A stretch of 64,000 nucleotides of DNA from Pogostemon cablin (lineage: Eukaryota; Streptophyta; Magnoliopsida; Lamiales; Lamiaceae). A model generated the notes under the pieces. It searched no databases and was not told where the DNA came from. It saw only the letters and a program-made list of their open reading frames with translations. The stretch's first letter is position 1, and each line of letters begins with the position of its first letter. Location: positions 39,213,088-39,277,087 of the forward strand of contig CM042955.1 in NCBI GenBank assembly GCA_023678885.1. Reading direction: 5' to 3'. A program made the position numbers and the translations under genes. Below, in pieces: positions 21,289 to 33,095 of this stretch.

Positions 21289-23154
21289 TGATGAGCGTTT
21301 TCTCAACACACAAAATAATCCTCAAGTATAAGGATATCAATTGTAGTCTCGAAAGGTGACCAAGTGAATATCGAACCCAAGGGACGGCGTATTATCAATT
21401 AAATTATTATCTAAATTAATTAAGACAAAGCAATAAGAGTTTGATGTTTGATTATAACTAAAATACTCAATTAAATAACAAATAAAATAAACTATCACTC
21501 GAAGAATACGTAGGTGGATCAAGTAGGAGAATAGGTAGCTCTAGGATAATCCAGTTTCACTAATTAACTTCCCTTCCATGTGTCAATGTTCGACTCTGCC
21601 TTGTGGAATATGGACGCATCACTAAACTATGCATATCTACTCTATAGACACAAGTAAACATGCGTGTAACACGTGTGAATAACCTCGGAGCAAGAGATAT
21701 AATTTCACCCCCCTTTCTAGGTACTATCAGTATCAATTATTTCCCCCTAGGATTGGTACTCTAACCCGATATGATCTCCCTTTATAGGTACTATGAAATT
21801 ATCCTCTTTATCCTACTTATTAACCCGAATTCAATTCAATTAATAAGTATTCATACATGATAGTTCTAATGAAGCTTCGGAGTCCCCTCACTTAGAATCA
21901 TAACATGGAATCCTGTTCAGCGGTGAACGCACTCAATCTACAACCAAGATATATATTCAGACTCTATATACCAATTGAAGATGCACAAAACGACCGTGAA
22001 TATGGATTAAGCAAGCACAATCATATATAAAATAAATCCACAAGTAGTGTTGTACGGAGTGTATACATGGAAGTTCAATTAACTAGATAAAACCTTCAAA
22101 CTCCTAAATCTACCAAAAAGGCTCTAGCCCATGATGTTTCGAAGAACAATCATGGGTGTTGGATAGATCTTACCCGGATGTCCAGAAAATACAAGATAAA
22201 TTAGGAAACGAATAAACCCTTGATATGGCGTCTTCATGCCCTTCTCCATCTTGAATCCTCCTCTTGGTTCTCCTCTTGATTCCACAAACGAATCTTCAAA
22301 GTAATGGATGGATGGAGGAAAGGAAGTGGATGATGGATGGGGGTGATCCCCCCTTGTGGGGTGTTGTATGGTTGTGGCCTCTCCTCGGTGATTGGTGACT
22401 ATTGATTGGACGTGTTCCTTGACTGCATGAGCCTCCTTTTATACTTGTAATCACGTCTCTAGGGCTTGGAATGGGCTTTTCAAGTGATCCCACGCGTTTT
22501 GGCCTCGAAAATACGTAAGTTCCCGCACGTAGGTTCGACCTCGTCAAACAGGTCGAACCTCTCCCTCTTTGGTCGAACCACAGGTCGAACCCTGCTACTA
22601 GATTTGCGCAGTCTCTCCGTTTCACGTATAACTTTCACATCCGACCTCCGAATTGAGTGATTCTTGCGCTCACGCGATCCTCTCTTCCTTGGCTTTCTAT
22701 CAATATAAAGAAATCACAAAAACTCCAAGAATTGAATATGTAATAGGCCATGGAATGTAGCACTGCAATTCTGTTCGGCACAGCTCGCGCGGCGTCACCA
22801 CTTTGCTCATAACTTCCTCGTTCGGACTCCGAATGGGATGTTCTTTACGCCAAAACGACCCTCTCTTCAGTGGCTTTCCAACTATGTATTACACTTCTCG
22901 TTCAGAGCTCCACATCAATACAGAATAATTACACAAGTTGGATGTGCGTTTATCAGCATTCTTGCACAAATTGCACCTTTTCTCAAACTTGGCTCTTTTG
23001 ATCCTTTTTCCACCTAAAACACAACAAAACACCTCAAGTGCACATAATTCTCACATATAATGAATATAAGACCATTGTGCTAATATATGACAAGAATATC
23101 AATCAAAAAGGTGTTAAATTGGATATTAAAACACGCTTATTTTCACTCTCATCA
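21289..23154 (-). repeat. Element B 3' LTR
   Basis: 1866 bp, plus strand TGATGAGCG to CTCTCATCA. The TATA box is at 22436-22443 (minus). Only two or three hairpin words are present (22532-22591), far fewer than in A and D LTRs. The core promoter block and the region near the LTR end resemble A and D; the rest differs. Confidence 0.94.
22436..22443 (-). promoter_or_regulatory. LTR TATA box (element B 3' LTR)
   Basis: TATAAAAG on the minus strand, in the block shared with the A and D LTRs. The matching box in the 5' LTR is at 29204-29211 and would drive the gag-protease RNA. Confidence 0.6.
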
Positions 23155-23167
23155 AACCCCCAAACTT
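23155..23167 (-). other. Polypurine tract (element B)
   Basis: AAGTTTGGGGGTT on the minus strand, adjoining the 3' LTR. Confidence 0.85.
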
Positions 23168-24996
23168 ACCCGTTGCTCGTCCCGAGGCAACAAAATAAAA
23201 ATAAAAAGAGAGAGAGTATGAAAATTAGCAGGAAACAAGGACTATGAATAATACCCCATTCAAAATACAATTGTCCTCAACTTAGGTCATGCAACTCTCA
23301 TTATATGTAATAATCAATTCGTAGCATACAAGTTAAGACAATCACCACCAATTCAAATGCTCCATTGACATGTTCTCACGGGAAGTATATATCACTCGCA
23401 CTCAAGTGTAAAAGATGTACACTTATGGGATAAGGTGTTTACGCTCAGATTTAATTCAAGTGCATGCGTAACCATAAGCTTGCCAAACGTCTCAACTCTC
23501 CTTTTACTTGTAGCTAGTAAATCATGGATCAAAAAGGACTTTCATTAGGTTGTAATGTAGGCTTTTTGGAATAGGTGGGAAATATATGGATAAGTGAATC
23601 AAAACTCGGATCAATCAAGCTGCAGTCTCTCTCGATCTTTCATTCTTCCTCATCACTTCAATCAAGCACAACATTCTCTTCAAACTCTCCCATCTTTCTC
23701 CTTCAAGCACAACATATTTTCTTTTTTAACTTTTCCTAGCTCTTCAACTCCATCATTATCCTTTTCTTCACCCTTTTTTTCTCTTTTCTTTTCTCTTGAG
23801 GTACCAGTTTCGGGCACTACCTCTCACATCCTCCATAGGGTACTAGATTTAAGCACTACCCTAGGGTGTTTGATTCCATGGAATACTAGATTTAAGCACT
23901 ACTCCATGAATTTCTTTTTCATCCTTAAGACTTTTTTTTTCATTATCCTTATCATCCCTCAAATCACCACTCTCTTCAATTAAGCTTTATTGGCTATCAA
24001 AGAATGGATTTAATAAGGCTCAAATGGGCTGACTAGGGATTTAATGAATTCAGGTAAAGTATATGGGAAAATATGGGTTAAATATCAAAGATGGCCTAAT
24101 ATCATTTCCATAATCCGCTAGACTAATCTTGAATATTCAAGGAGACTCAAGGCAAGTTCTAGAATACACGCACAAGAACGATACTCACCAGAAAGAAATA
24201 TCATGTGATTATGTACATGATCATAAGGCTCAAATTCTCACATGGGTTTTTAACAAGTAATAGAGCAATTTTCATGGTAAGCAATATCCCACAAGTACAC
24301 ATAGAACTTCATATCATAATATAACTCAAGTACACTTCCTTCATCAATTTCAAGAGCATATGAATTTCAAATATAAGCTCATATAGATCACCACCAAAAA
24401 CTCAATCCTTCACTCCATGAATTATAAGCACATATAAAAATTAGAAAAAGGAAACGAGGGCACCTGATTTTCTTCAACGTACGCACGAGCTCCTCGAGTC
24501 AAAGCCTCAATGTAGAACTCGTCTTGCCACCTAGTTACCCTTTTCTATCATCAAAGCTCAAGCATACTCATCATCACAGGATTCATCAATAATAAAATAG
24601 GAGAACTATACGAAAGACTCAATTGACTATCTAAACGACTCCACACACACTAAAAACACCACTGAACACTAGGCAAATTACAAAAAATCGACATATCAAA
24701 ACCGATTAAAGTTTCAATATACCGCAAAAAATCAACTCCCCTAGCAAACATTACAAAGAAAAGATTATATTCTTAGTGCTTTAATGAGGTAAGAACATCA
24801 CACCCCCCCCAAACTTAGTAAAAACGTAAGTTGAAACTAAGTTTGAAAAGAGATGTAATTTCCGAATAATAAGCACGCCAAATATAAAAGTTTCTTACTC
24901 ACACAAAATAAATAAAGCAATAAAACGGAAGGACAAGCCCCCAACAGGCGCTCATGTTTAACGTCGTAGAGTCACGACGGATTACCGCTTTGTAGA
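23168..24996 (-). other. Element B 3' non-coding region
   Basis: It retains landmarks of the larger relatives: the post-pol hairpin (arms 24810-24819 and 24836-24845) beside a C-run that is a PPT-like G-run on the minus strand; a hairpin ATCATGT/ACATGAT (24200-24221) at the place of the 20-bp palindrome of A; and three GGTACC/GGTACT...GCACTAC words at about 23801-23916. No integrase, RT or env coding sequence is present. Confidence 0.75.
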
Positions 24997-27873
24997 CTAC
25001 TTGATTGGAGGACCGTCTTGTCGCATCCTCACCTTCAAATACTTTCTTTCTCTCTTCTTGTCTACACTCAACACCTCATCTTTCTTGGTCACAAGTATAT
25101 GATCATTGAAATTTCCTTCCTCCCATAGCTGTCTAGACACCCCCTTGTCAATCTTCCACTTAAATTCAGAATCAGCTGTCTTAGAAAAATCAAGATTAAA
25201 CAAGTTAGAAACCATATCAATGCTCTTGCACGATTGAGTCTCCATGGGCATCTTCATTGCATGATCAAGAGAGAAAACCACATCTTCATTATCCATTCGC
25301 AGGCTAAGCTTTTCTTCCTTAACATCTATCATAGCTCCAGCTGTGGCAAGGAACGGTCGTCCCAAAATAAGGGGAATGTCACCCTTATCATCTTCCATCT
25401 CAAGTACAAGAAAATCCATGGGAAAAACTAACTTATCCACTCTCACTAAAACATCTTCAATTAAACCCTTCGGACAAGTCATGGATCTATCCGCCAATTG
25501 AAGAGCAATATTCGTGGGAGTTAACTCCCCCAAACCAAGCCTTTTAAATATGGACAAAGGCATCAAATTAACGCTTGCCCCCAAATCACACAAGGCTTTA
25601 TGTGCCGACCCTTTTCCAATGTCACAAAGAATGGTGAAGCTTCCCGGATCCTTTAACTTTGCAGGCAGCTTCCTTTGAAGGATCGAGCTGCAATTCTCTG
25701 ATAGGTTCACCGTCTCCACTCCGTTCAAGCTTCTCTTCTTTGATATAATATTCTTGAGGAATCGGGCATAGTATGGCATCTCCATGATTGCTTCAGAGAA
25801 AGGAATGTTCAAGCTTACTTTGCTTATGACATCGTGAAACCTCTTGAACTTTTCTTCCAATCCCTTCTCAGCCAATCTCGAAGGAAATGGAGGAGGTATC
25901 TTGGTCTTTGGTCTTCCCCATTCATCACGTTCAACCTCCTTCGCTTTATCCTTCTCGGCTCTCAATCTCTTTGCTCTTTCCCACTTCTTCTCCGCTATTA
26001 TCTTTGTACTTTGCTCATTCCGAACCACTGGAGTAGCATCAACATCATCGAGAGTGTTCGAAGTAACAACAGGCAATTTCTGGAGGGGTTCGACCAGGGT
26101 TCGACCTGTGGAACAGGTCGAACCAGGCACGTACTGGTCGAACCTACCTTCTGGACAATGACTCTCTTTTTGAAATTGAGGTTCGACCTGGGTTTGACCT
26201 GTTTGAGAGGTCGAACTAGGTACGTAATAGTCGAACCTATCTCCTGGAAGACTGCTCTCTTTCTGCTCTTGAGGTTCGACTAGGGTTCGACCAGTGTTAG
26301 AGGTCGAACCATCAATGCTTTGGTCGAACCAGTCGTCTGGCATGCTGCTCTCACTTTGAACTTGGGGTTCGACCTGGGTTCGACCAGGGTTACTGGTCGA
26401 ACCAACTCCCCCCAGGTCGAATCGGCTCACTGGATGACTTTTGCCTACCGGTTCGACCTTGGTTCGACCAAGGGTACTGGTCGAATCAATTATGTCGTGG
26501 TCAAATCGAGCTGCAGACGAAACAGAGTACTTCGGAGGGTGCGGTTCGACCTCAGTTCGAGCTGTTGTGCTAGTCGAACCGAAATGCCCCAGGTCGAACT
26601 GACCTTCTGTAAGATTTTTGGTCGTCGGTTCGACCTGGGTTCGACCTGATGGCCTGGTCGAACCGGTAGCATCGTGGTCGAATCGAGGTTTTGTGAAAAC
26701 AGAGTGCTCCGCATGGTGAGGTTCGACCATGGTTCGACCTGTATGCCAGGTCGAACCTTCTGGATGTTGGTCGAACCAATGCTTAGTCATGTCCAAATTT
26801 GATTTCGACCTCGTCGTTCCCTCGTACTGTGTTCCAGACCTTAACGTGATGGCTTTATCTTCCAATTTTTGTGCCAATTGATTCACGTTCGTGGTCATCT
26901 GCCCCATCATCAAGGTAAACTCCTTCAACTGCTTAGACAAATCTGCACGATCAACATTCATGGTATCCTCAAGACGATCAATCCTTGCATCATTCTCAGC
27001 CATGTATCGATGGAAGGTATCTTTAACACTCTTCACTTCTTGCTGCTTCATACTAGGCCCCCTTTGTGTCAACTCTGTGATCTGCCTTTGCTGGGACTCT
27101 AGTAGCTTGTTGATGTTAGCTAGACTAGAGACGATCTCATCATCCCTATTCGGCTTCTCCACTTGATGTTCAACTTGCGCTACTTCGCCAAGTACATATG
27201 ATCCTCTATCTCTCTCTATTGGCCAGTCACGTGTATTCATAGAGATGTCTTCAAACAACTTTTCCGCTTCAAATGCTGTCTTTGATAACAGCGCTCCTCC
27301 TGATGATGCATCAATAAAAACACGCGAACCACAATTCAATCCATAGTAGAAGATGCTTATGTATTCAGCCTTCGACATTCCATGCTGTGGACACCTCTTG
27401 AGCATGTCTTTAAACCTATCCCACGCCTCATAAAATTTCTCACCCTGATTCATAACAAATTGGGTGATCTCTTGCTTCAATCTTAAGATCCTTGAGGGTG
27501 GCATGTATCTTTCCAAGAACTTCTGCTGCAGTTGGTCCCATGTAGTGCAATCTGTGGCATCAAGAGTCTCATACCAAGCTTCTGCCCTATCAATCAATGA
27601 GAACTTGAATAGGGCGATCCGTCTAGCATTATCATTCTCTCCACTGCCCTTTTGAGTGTTTGCATAACCAAGAAATCTTCGGAGATGTTGATATGGATCT
27701 TCAAACCAATCTCCAGAAAAGGGATTCTTTTCCACCATGTTAATAAGAGCGGGATTTATTTCAAAATCATCATCTTCCCCCCTTGCTCCTATCAATCCCA
27801 TGTTGACATTCCCAAAGTTCGTGAAAATTTCACGTATGGCAACATTATCCGGATTCTGCCTTGCTCCGGCCAT
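24997..27873 (-). CDS. Element B gag-protease polyprotein (958 aa, intact)
   Basis: The ATG at 27873 begins MAGARQNPDNVAIREIF. The Retrotrans_gag domain spans about residues 40-250 (FEDPYQHLRRFLGYA, FKFSLIDRAEAWYETL, EAWDRFKDMLKRCPQHG), followed by a probable coiled coil (about 250-345). Residues about 365-597 hold eight copies of a 20-residue core, pattern FD-x5-GST-x3-GRT-x-VEP, encoded by the GGTTCGACC hairpin array. Then come a charged linker, a pre-protease domain (EAIMEMPYYARFLKNI), and an aspartic protease with CDLGASVNLMP and IPLILGRPFLATAGAMIDV. Unlike A and D it lacks the MLTRSKKG start. It ends soon after protease with no RT. The intact frame fits a recently mobile element whose RT and integrase come from relatives. 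Confidence 0.92.
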   Translation of the reverse strand: MAGARQNPDNVAIREIFTNFGNVNMGLIGARGEDDDFEINPALINMVEKNPFSGDWFEDPYQHLRRFLGYANTQKGSGENDNARRIALFKFSLIDRAEAWYETLDATDCTTWDQLQQKFLERYMPPSRILRLKQEITQFVMNQGEKFYEAWDRFKDMLKRCPQHGMSKAEYISIFYYGLNCGSRVFIDASSGGALLSKTAFEAEKLFEDISMNTRDWPIERDRGSYVLGEVAQVEHQVEKPNRDDEIVSSLANINKLLESQQRQITELTQRGPSMKQQEVKSVKDTFHRYMAENDARIDRLEDTMNVDRADLSKQLKEFTLMMGQMTTNVNQLAQKLEDKAITLRSGTQYEGTTRSKSNLDMTKHWFDQHPEGSTWHTGRTMVEPHHAEHSVFTKPRFDHDATGSTRPSGRTQVEPTTKNLTEGQFDLGHFGSTSTTARTEVEPHPPKYSVSSAARFDHDIIDSTSTLGRTKVEPVGKSHPVSRFDLGGVGSTSNPGRTQVEPQVQSESSMPDDWFDQSIDGSTSNTGRTLVEPQEQKESSLPGDRFDYYVPSSTSQTGQTQVEPQFQKESHCPEGRFDQYVPGSTCSTGRTLVEPLQKLPVVTSNTLDDVDATPVVRNEQSTKIIAEKKWERAKRLRAEKDKAKEVERDEWGRPKTKIPPPFPSRLAEKGLEEKFKRFHDVISKVSLNIPFSEAIMEMPYYARFLKNIISKKRSLNGVETVNLSENCSSILQRKLPAKLKDPGSFTILCDIGKGSAHKALCDLGASVNLMPLSIFKRLGLGELTPTNIALQLADRSMTCPKGLIEDVLVRVDKLVFPMDFLVLEMEDDKGDIPLILGRPFLATAGAMIDVKEEKLSLRMDNEDVVFSLDHAMKMPMETQSCKSIDMVSNLFNLDFSKTADSEFKWKIDKGVSRQLWEEGNFNDHILVTKKDEVLSVDKKRERKYLKVRMRQDGPPIK
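26088..26778 (-). repeat. Translated GGTTCGACC hairpin array (element B)
   Basis: Eight higher-order units of about 85-95 bp each hold one or two inverted pairs. A clear hairpin is GGTTCGACCTG and CAGGTCGAACC (26731-26757) with a 5-nt loop. The array is in frame with gag and protease and sits where many gags carry a nucleocapsid zinc knuckle. Confidence 0.9.
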
Positions 27874-28032
27874 GTTTAGATCAATGTGTTATTCCTCCTT
27901 TCCTTCCCCTCCTTTTCCAAGCACACAAGTAACTCGGAAAAATTCAAGGTTAGATAGAAATAAATAATCACAAATAAAATAAAAAAAATATCTTAATCAA
28001 ACTAGAAATAATAAAATTAATAATAACAGCCG

Positions 28033-28050
28033 TCCCCGGCAACGGCGCCA
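28033..28050 (-). other. Primer-binding site for tRNA-Asp (element B)
   Basis: The minus strand reads TGGCGCCGTTGCCGGGGA, complementary to the 3' end of plant tRNA-Asp including CCA. It lies six bases from the LTR end at 28057. Confidence 0.85.
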
Positions 28051-28056
28051 AGAACT

Positions 28057-29922
28057 TGATGAGCGTTTTCTCAACACACAAAATAATCCTCAAGTATAAG
28101 GATATCAATTGTAGTCTCGAAAGGTGACCAAGTGAATATCGAACCCAAGGGACGGCGTATTATCAATTAAATTATTATCTAAATTAATTAAGACAAAGCA
28201 ATAAGAGTTTGATGTTTGATTATAACTAAAATACTCAATTAAATAACAAATAAAATAAACTATCACTCGAAGAATACGTAGGTGGATCAAGTAGGAGAAT
28301 AGGTAGCTCTAGGATAATCCAGTTTCACTAATTAACTTCCCTTCCATGTGTCAATGTTCGACTCTGCCTTGTGGAATATGGACGCATCACTAAACTATGC
28401 ATATCTACTCTATAGACACAAGTAAACATGCGTGTAACACGTGTGAATAACCTCGGAGCAAGAGATATAATTTCACCCCCCTTTCTAGGTACTATCAGTA
28501 TCAATTATTTCCCCCTAGGATTGGTACTCTAACCCGATATGATCTCCCTTTATAGGTACTATGAAATTATCCTCTTTATCCTACTTATTAACCCGAATTC
28601 AATTCAATTAATAAGTATTCATACATGATAGTTCTAATGAAGCTTCGGAGTCCCCTCACTTAGAATCATAACATGGAATCCTGTTCAGCGGTGAACGCAC
28701 TCAATCTACAACCAAGATATATATTCAGACTCTATATACCAATTGAAGATGCACAAAACGACCGTGAATATGGATTAAGCAAGCACAATCATATATAAAA
28801 TAAATCCACAAGTAGTGTTGTACGGAGTGTATACATGGAAGTTCAATTAACTAGATAAAACCTTCAAACTCCTAAATCTACCAAAAAGGCTCTAGCCCAT
28901 GATGTTTCGAAGAACAATCATGGGTGTTGGATAGATCTTACCCGGATGTCCAGAAAATACAAGATAAATTAGGAAACGAATAAACCCTTGATATGGCGTC
29001 TTCATGCCCTTCTCCATCTTGAATCCTCCTCTTGGTTCTCCTCTTGATTCCACAAACGAATCTTCAAAGTAATGGATGGATGGAGGAAAGGAAGTGGATG
29101 ATGGATGGGGGTGATCCCCCCTTGTGGGGTGTTGTATGGTTGAGGCCTCTCCTCGGTGATTGGTGACTATTGATTGGACGTGTTCCTTGACTGCATGAGC
29201 CTCCTTTTATACTTGTAATCACGTCTCTAGGGCTTGGAATGGGCTTTTCAAGTGATCCCACGCGTTTTGGCCTCGAAAATACGTAAGTTCCCGCACGTAG
29301 GTTCGACCTCGTCAAACAGGTCGAACCTCTCCCTCTTTGGTCGAACCACAGGTCGAACCCTGCTACTAGATTTGCGCAGTCTCTCCGTTTCACGTATAAC
29401 TTTCACATCCGACCTCCGAATTGAGTGATTCTTGCGCTCACGCGATCCTCTCTTCCTTGGCTTTCTATCAATATAAAGAAATCACAAAAACTCCAAGAAT
29501 TGAATATGTAATAGGCCATGGAATGTAGCACTGCAATTCTGTTCGGCACAGCTCGCGCGGCGTCACCACTTTGCTCATAACTTCCTCGTTCGGACTCCGA
29601 ATGGGATGTTCTTTACGCCAAAACGACCCTCTCTTCAGTGGCTTTCCAACTATGTATTACACTTCTCGTTCAGAGCTCCACATCAATACAGAATAATTAC
29701 ACAAGTTGGATGTGCGTTTATCAGCATTCTTGCACAAATTGCACCTTTTCTCAAACTTGGCTCTTTTGATCCTTTTTCCACCTAAAACACAACAAAACAC
29801 CTCAAGTGCACATAATTCTCACATATAATGAATATAAGACCATTGTGCTAATATATGACAAGAATATCAATCAAAAAGGTGTTAAATTGGATATTAAAAC
29901 ACGCTTATTTTCACTCTCATCA
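28057..29922 (-). repeat. Element B 5' LTR
   Basis: 1866 bp, offset from the 3' LTR by exactly 6768 at every landmark I checked, so there are no indels. One substitution was noticed (about 29140). The hairpin words are at 29300-29359. The right edge CTCTCATCA is followed by the target duplication TCGTG. Confidence 0.94.
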
Positions 29923-30225
29923 TCGTGGTCGAATCCTCTTCTGCAAGCTCAGCAATGTTGGTTCGACCTGCTGGAGAGGTCGAACCCTCCTCCAACCAGG
30001 TCGAACCCACCTAATTCTTGGGCGGTTCGCATGGCTTCGACTCTGTCTCTTCGATTCTTGGCTCTTTCACTCCGTTTTTGCTAAGAAAACACTCAAATAG
30101 CTCCACTAACACCTGATTCATGCTAATTCACAATATATATAGGTTTTCCACCTATTTCCACATCAAAACTCTCCAAAACTAGCACAAAACATAGCGCCAA
30201 ACTTGTGAAATTTACACACTTATCA
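29923..30225 (-). repeat. A3 5' LTR, right part
   Basis: It continues the split LTR after the duplicated TCGTG. It carries the remaining hairpin words (29925-30010) and the U3 start, ending CACTTATCA at 30225. Two bases (AA) separate it from the next LTR. Confidence 0.9.
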
Positions 30226-30227
30226 AA

Positions 30228-31769
30228 TGATAGGGGTTTTCTCAACATACAAATTAATCCTCAAGTATAAGGATATCAATTGTAGTCGCGAAGATGACCA
30301 AGTTACAATATCGAACCCAAGGGATGGTTAAATATCAATTTTGTTATCTTCTAGTATATTTTAGACTATGTTTGGTAATTGTAAAGGTTTAATGGATAAT
30401 AACTTCTAATCGAAATAGCAAAAAGAAATAGTAAGAGTGAGTTGTGATCAATAAGAATAATAGGTAGTTCGTCGGGTCATCCAATTTTACTAGCAATTCG
30501 TATTTTCATGTGATGGTGTCCGACTCTGCCCTGTGGTTTGTGGACGCATCACTAAACCATGCATATCTACTCTATAGACACAAGTAAACATGCGTGTAAC
30601 ACGTGTGAATAACCTCGGAGCAAGAGATATACTTCACCCCCCTTTCTAGGTACTATCATAATCAATTATCTTCTACGTCTAGAATCTGACCCGATTTGAT
30701 CTCCCTTTTTAGGTACTATAAAGTTATACTCTTCATCCTATTCATCAACCCGAATTTAATTCAATTCATGAATATTCATATAAGACGGTTCTAATAAGAC
30801 TTCGGAATCTCTTCACTTAGAATTATAACAATAAACCATGCTCAGTAGTGAAGTGTTGTACGGAGTTTTACACACGAAATACGAATTACATCATGAAACT
30901 TTCATAACCCTAGAACTACCAAGGTGGTTCTAGCCCATGATTGATCTAGGAACAATCATGGTTAGATTGATCATTCATACTTGAACATTCAGCGAACCTT
31001 TGTCACAGCCCTCCGGATGGATCACCACCTCTACTCTTGTCTCTCTTATGATTGATGATCAAAAGCTCTCCTCATTCTCTGTATAAGCCTCCTTTTATAC
31101 TTGTAATCACGTCTCTAGGGCTTGGAATGGGCTTTCTAAGTGATCTCACGCGTTTCGGCCTCGAAAATCCGGATAAGGTAAGTTCTTGCGCATAGGTTCG
31201 ACCACGTCAAACAGGTCGAACAACTGGCCACAGGTCGAACTCCAGGTCGAACCCCGCTACTGGAAGAATTCTGCACAGGTTCGACCTTCTGGACAGGTCT
31301 AACCACTTAGGCCTTGGTTGAACCCCAGGTCGAACCTCATCACTGGACAACTCCCGCTCCCGATTCGACCAACTGGCAAGTCGAACTCAAACGTCGTGGT
31401 CGAATCCTCTTTCCTGCGAACTGGTTCGACCATGGTTCGACCTGATGGATAGGTCGAACCACTCGAGTCGTGGTCGAATCCTCTTCTGCTAGCTCAGCAA
31501 TGTTGGTTCGACCTGCTGGAGAGGTCGAACCCTCCTCCAACCAGGTCGAACCCACCTAATTCTTGGGCGGTTCGCATGGCTTTGACTCCGTCTCTTCGAT
31601 TCTTGGCTCTTTCACTCCATTTTTGCTAAGAAAACATTCAAATAGCTCCACTAACACCTGATTCATGCTAATTCACAATATATATAGGTTTTCCACCTAT
31701 TTCCACATCAAAACTCTCCAAAACTAGCATAAAACATAGCGTCAAACTTGTGAATTGACACACTCATCA
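30228..31769 (-). repeat. A2 left LTR, inverted
   Basis: A 1542-bp inverted LTR, TGATAGGGG to CACTCATCA. It is shorter than its relatives because about 115-120 bp are missing near 30850 (GTAGTGAA joined to GTGTTGTACGG). The TATA box is at 31092-31099 (minus) and the hairpin array at 31195-31552. Confidence 0.9.
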
Positions 31770-33095
31770 AACCCCCAAACTTGCATGTTGCTCGTCACGA
31801 GGCAACCAATTTAAACCACAGGAGTCGTGTATAATTCAACAAGATCTAGTACAACACATATTACACATGCCACTTCATTGAATCAAACAAGAATTACTTG
31901 CATCATATATTTCACTCATAAAAAATCAATCCAATCACACACCATTCGGAGTACTAAGTAATCTCGCTGACAAGATAAGTCTTTACTCTCTTTCGCTCGT
32001 GCGTGAGGCACTATAGGCTAGTATAAACACTCATATCAATTCATATTCACGCGTAACCATAAGCTTGGTAAAGGTCTAAAAAATCAACTTACATTAGATT
32101 AATACTAGGATCACAAAGGACTTGTTTCAAGGTTGTAATGTTGGCTCTTTGGAAAGGGTAGGAAAATTTGGTCATAGTGACTTAAGACACTAGTAGAGAG
32201 TTACCTTGGAGGTTCTTGATTTCTCATTCGGCTTCACATTCTCCTCAAATTCTTCTCTTGCACTTGCAATTTTCAATATTCCTTCTCTTCATTGCATCAA
32301 CATCATTCTTCTTTTGATCGCTCGGGTACCAGTTGTAGGCACTACCCTTCTCGAACATCGTTCGGCTGCTTCTTAAAAACTTCAAGCCCCATGTATAAGC
32401 AATTCGGGTACCAATTTCAGGCACTACCCCTAACAAGATTTAACCATGCACTTTTCTTACTAAACCTCATTCCATCTTCCTTTTCTTCTTCCACACTTAT
32501 TCACCTTACTCTCTCTACCAATGAATAGGGTATTTTCAAAGCTCAAATAAGGTAATTACGGCTCTTATATTTGGCTTGCCAAAGAAAAAGCTTTTAAAAG
32601 GCTCAAACAGGGCTACCAAAGATTTATAAAATCATTAGGAAAGGTAAAATTTGGCTAAGTGACTCAATTAATCAAAAATGGCCTAAGATCATATCCTAAT
32701 ATTTCATCAATTGTAAGTTTCACACAAGACTCCAAGCCAAGTTCTAGAATACGTTCATACAAATGATTCTCTCAAAAATAAACTATCATGATTAATCATG
32801 ATAAAGGCTCAAATCCTCACATAGGTAATCAATCCCTAATACTCCTCATAGCACATAATCAACATCAATTCCTCATGAATTCCATATACTTAACAAATTA
32901 TTCATGCTCTTTCCAATGAAAATAAACACGTAAACACATGATTGCACAGAATCAATAACCCATATACAAAACAATGATACAAGATCAACTATATCAAGTA
33001 CATGCCACTCACATATGAATCACACCCCAATCTGTAAAAATAAAAAGAAGAATGGGAGATAAGATGACTCGGAGAAGCCAAAAGAAAACCTGAAA
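31770..33095 (-). other. A2 left-arm 3' UTR with PPT
   Basis: The PPT (minus) is at 31770-31782. Inverted copies of the GGGTAGTGCC/GGTACCC words lie near 32324-32429 and the 20-bp palindrome at 32784-32803. No coding sequence is visible. Confidence 0.75.

Larger units (their letters stand above)
21289..29922 (-). mobile_element. Element B: young gag-protease-only Athila-type element
   Basis: A complete 8634-bp insertion on the minus strand. LTRs at 28057-29922 (5') and 21289-23154 (3') are 1866 bp each. It has a PBS matching tRNA-Asp perfectly, an intact gag-protease ORF, a 1.8-kb 3' region and a PPT. The target duplication is TCGTG on both sides (21284-21288 and 29923-29927). RT, RNase H, integrase and env are all absent: the text passes from the protease domain almost directly to the post-pol region. 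By eye I found one base difference between the LTRs (T at about 22372 versus A at about 29140). It fits a non-autonomous element carrying gag. Confidence 0.93.
16209..30225 (-). mobile_element. A3: inverted 5' half of an A-family Athila element
   Basis: Read on the minus strand it runs LTR (30225 to 19939, interrupted by element B), PBS (19932-19915), gag, hairpin array, protease and RT, ending abruptly in LDGYSGYNQI at about 16209. The RT catalytic motif, RNase H, integrase, env and 3' LTR are missing from this strand. They would correspond to the plus-oriented material of A1 that abuts it, so an inversion or self-integration is possible. Its right edge is an LTR terminus two bases from the LTR of A2. 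Confidence 0.82.

Noticed and set aside
23594..23983. A 129-codon frame in the element B 3' region
   Set aside because: Low-complexity Ser/Phe-rich translation of a pyrimidine-rich UTR; the frame covers the GGTACC repeat words and is not conserved in A or D.
26088..26778. CRISPR-like array of short repeats and spacers
   Set aside because: Repeats are inverted pairs within a plant retroelement coding frame, spacing is uneven and no cas genes are present.
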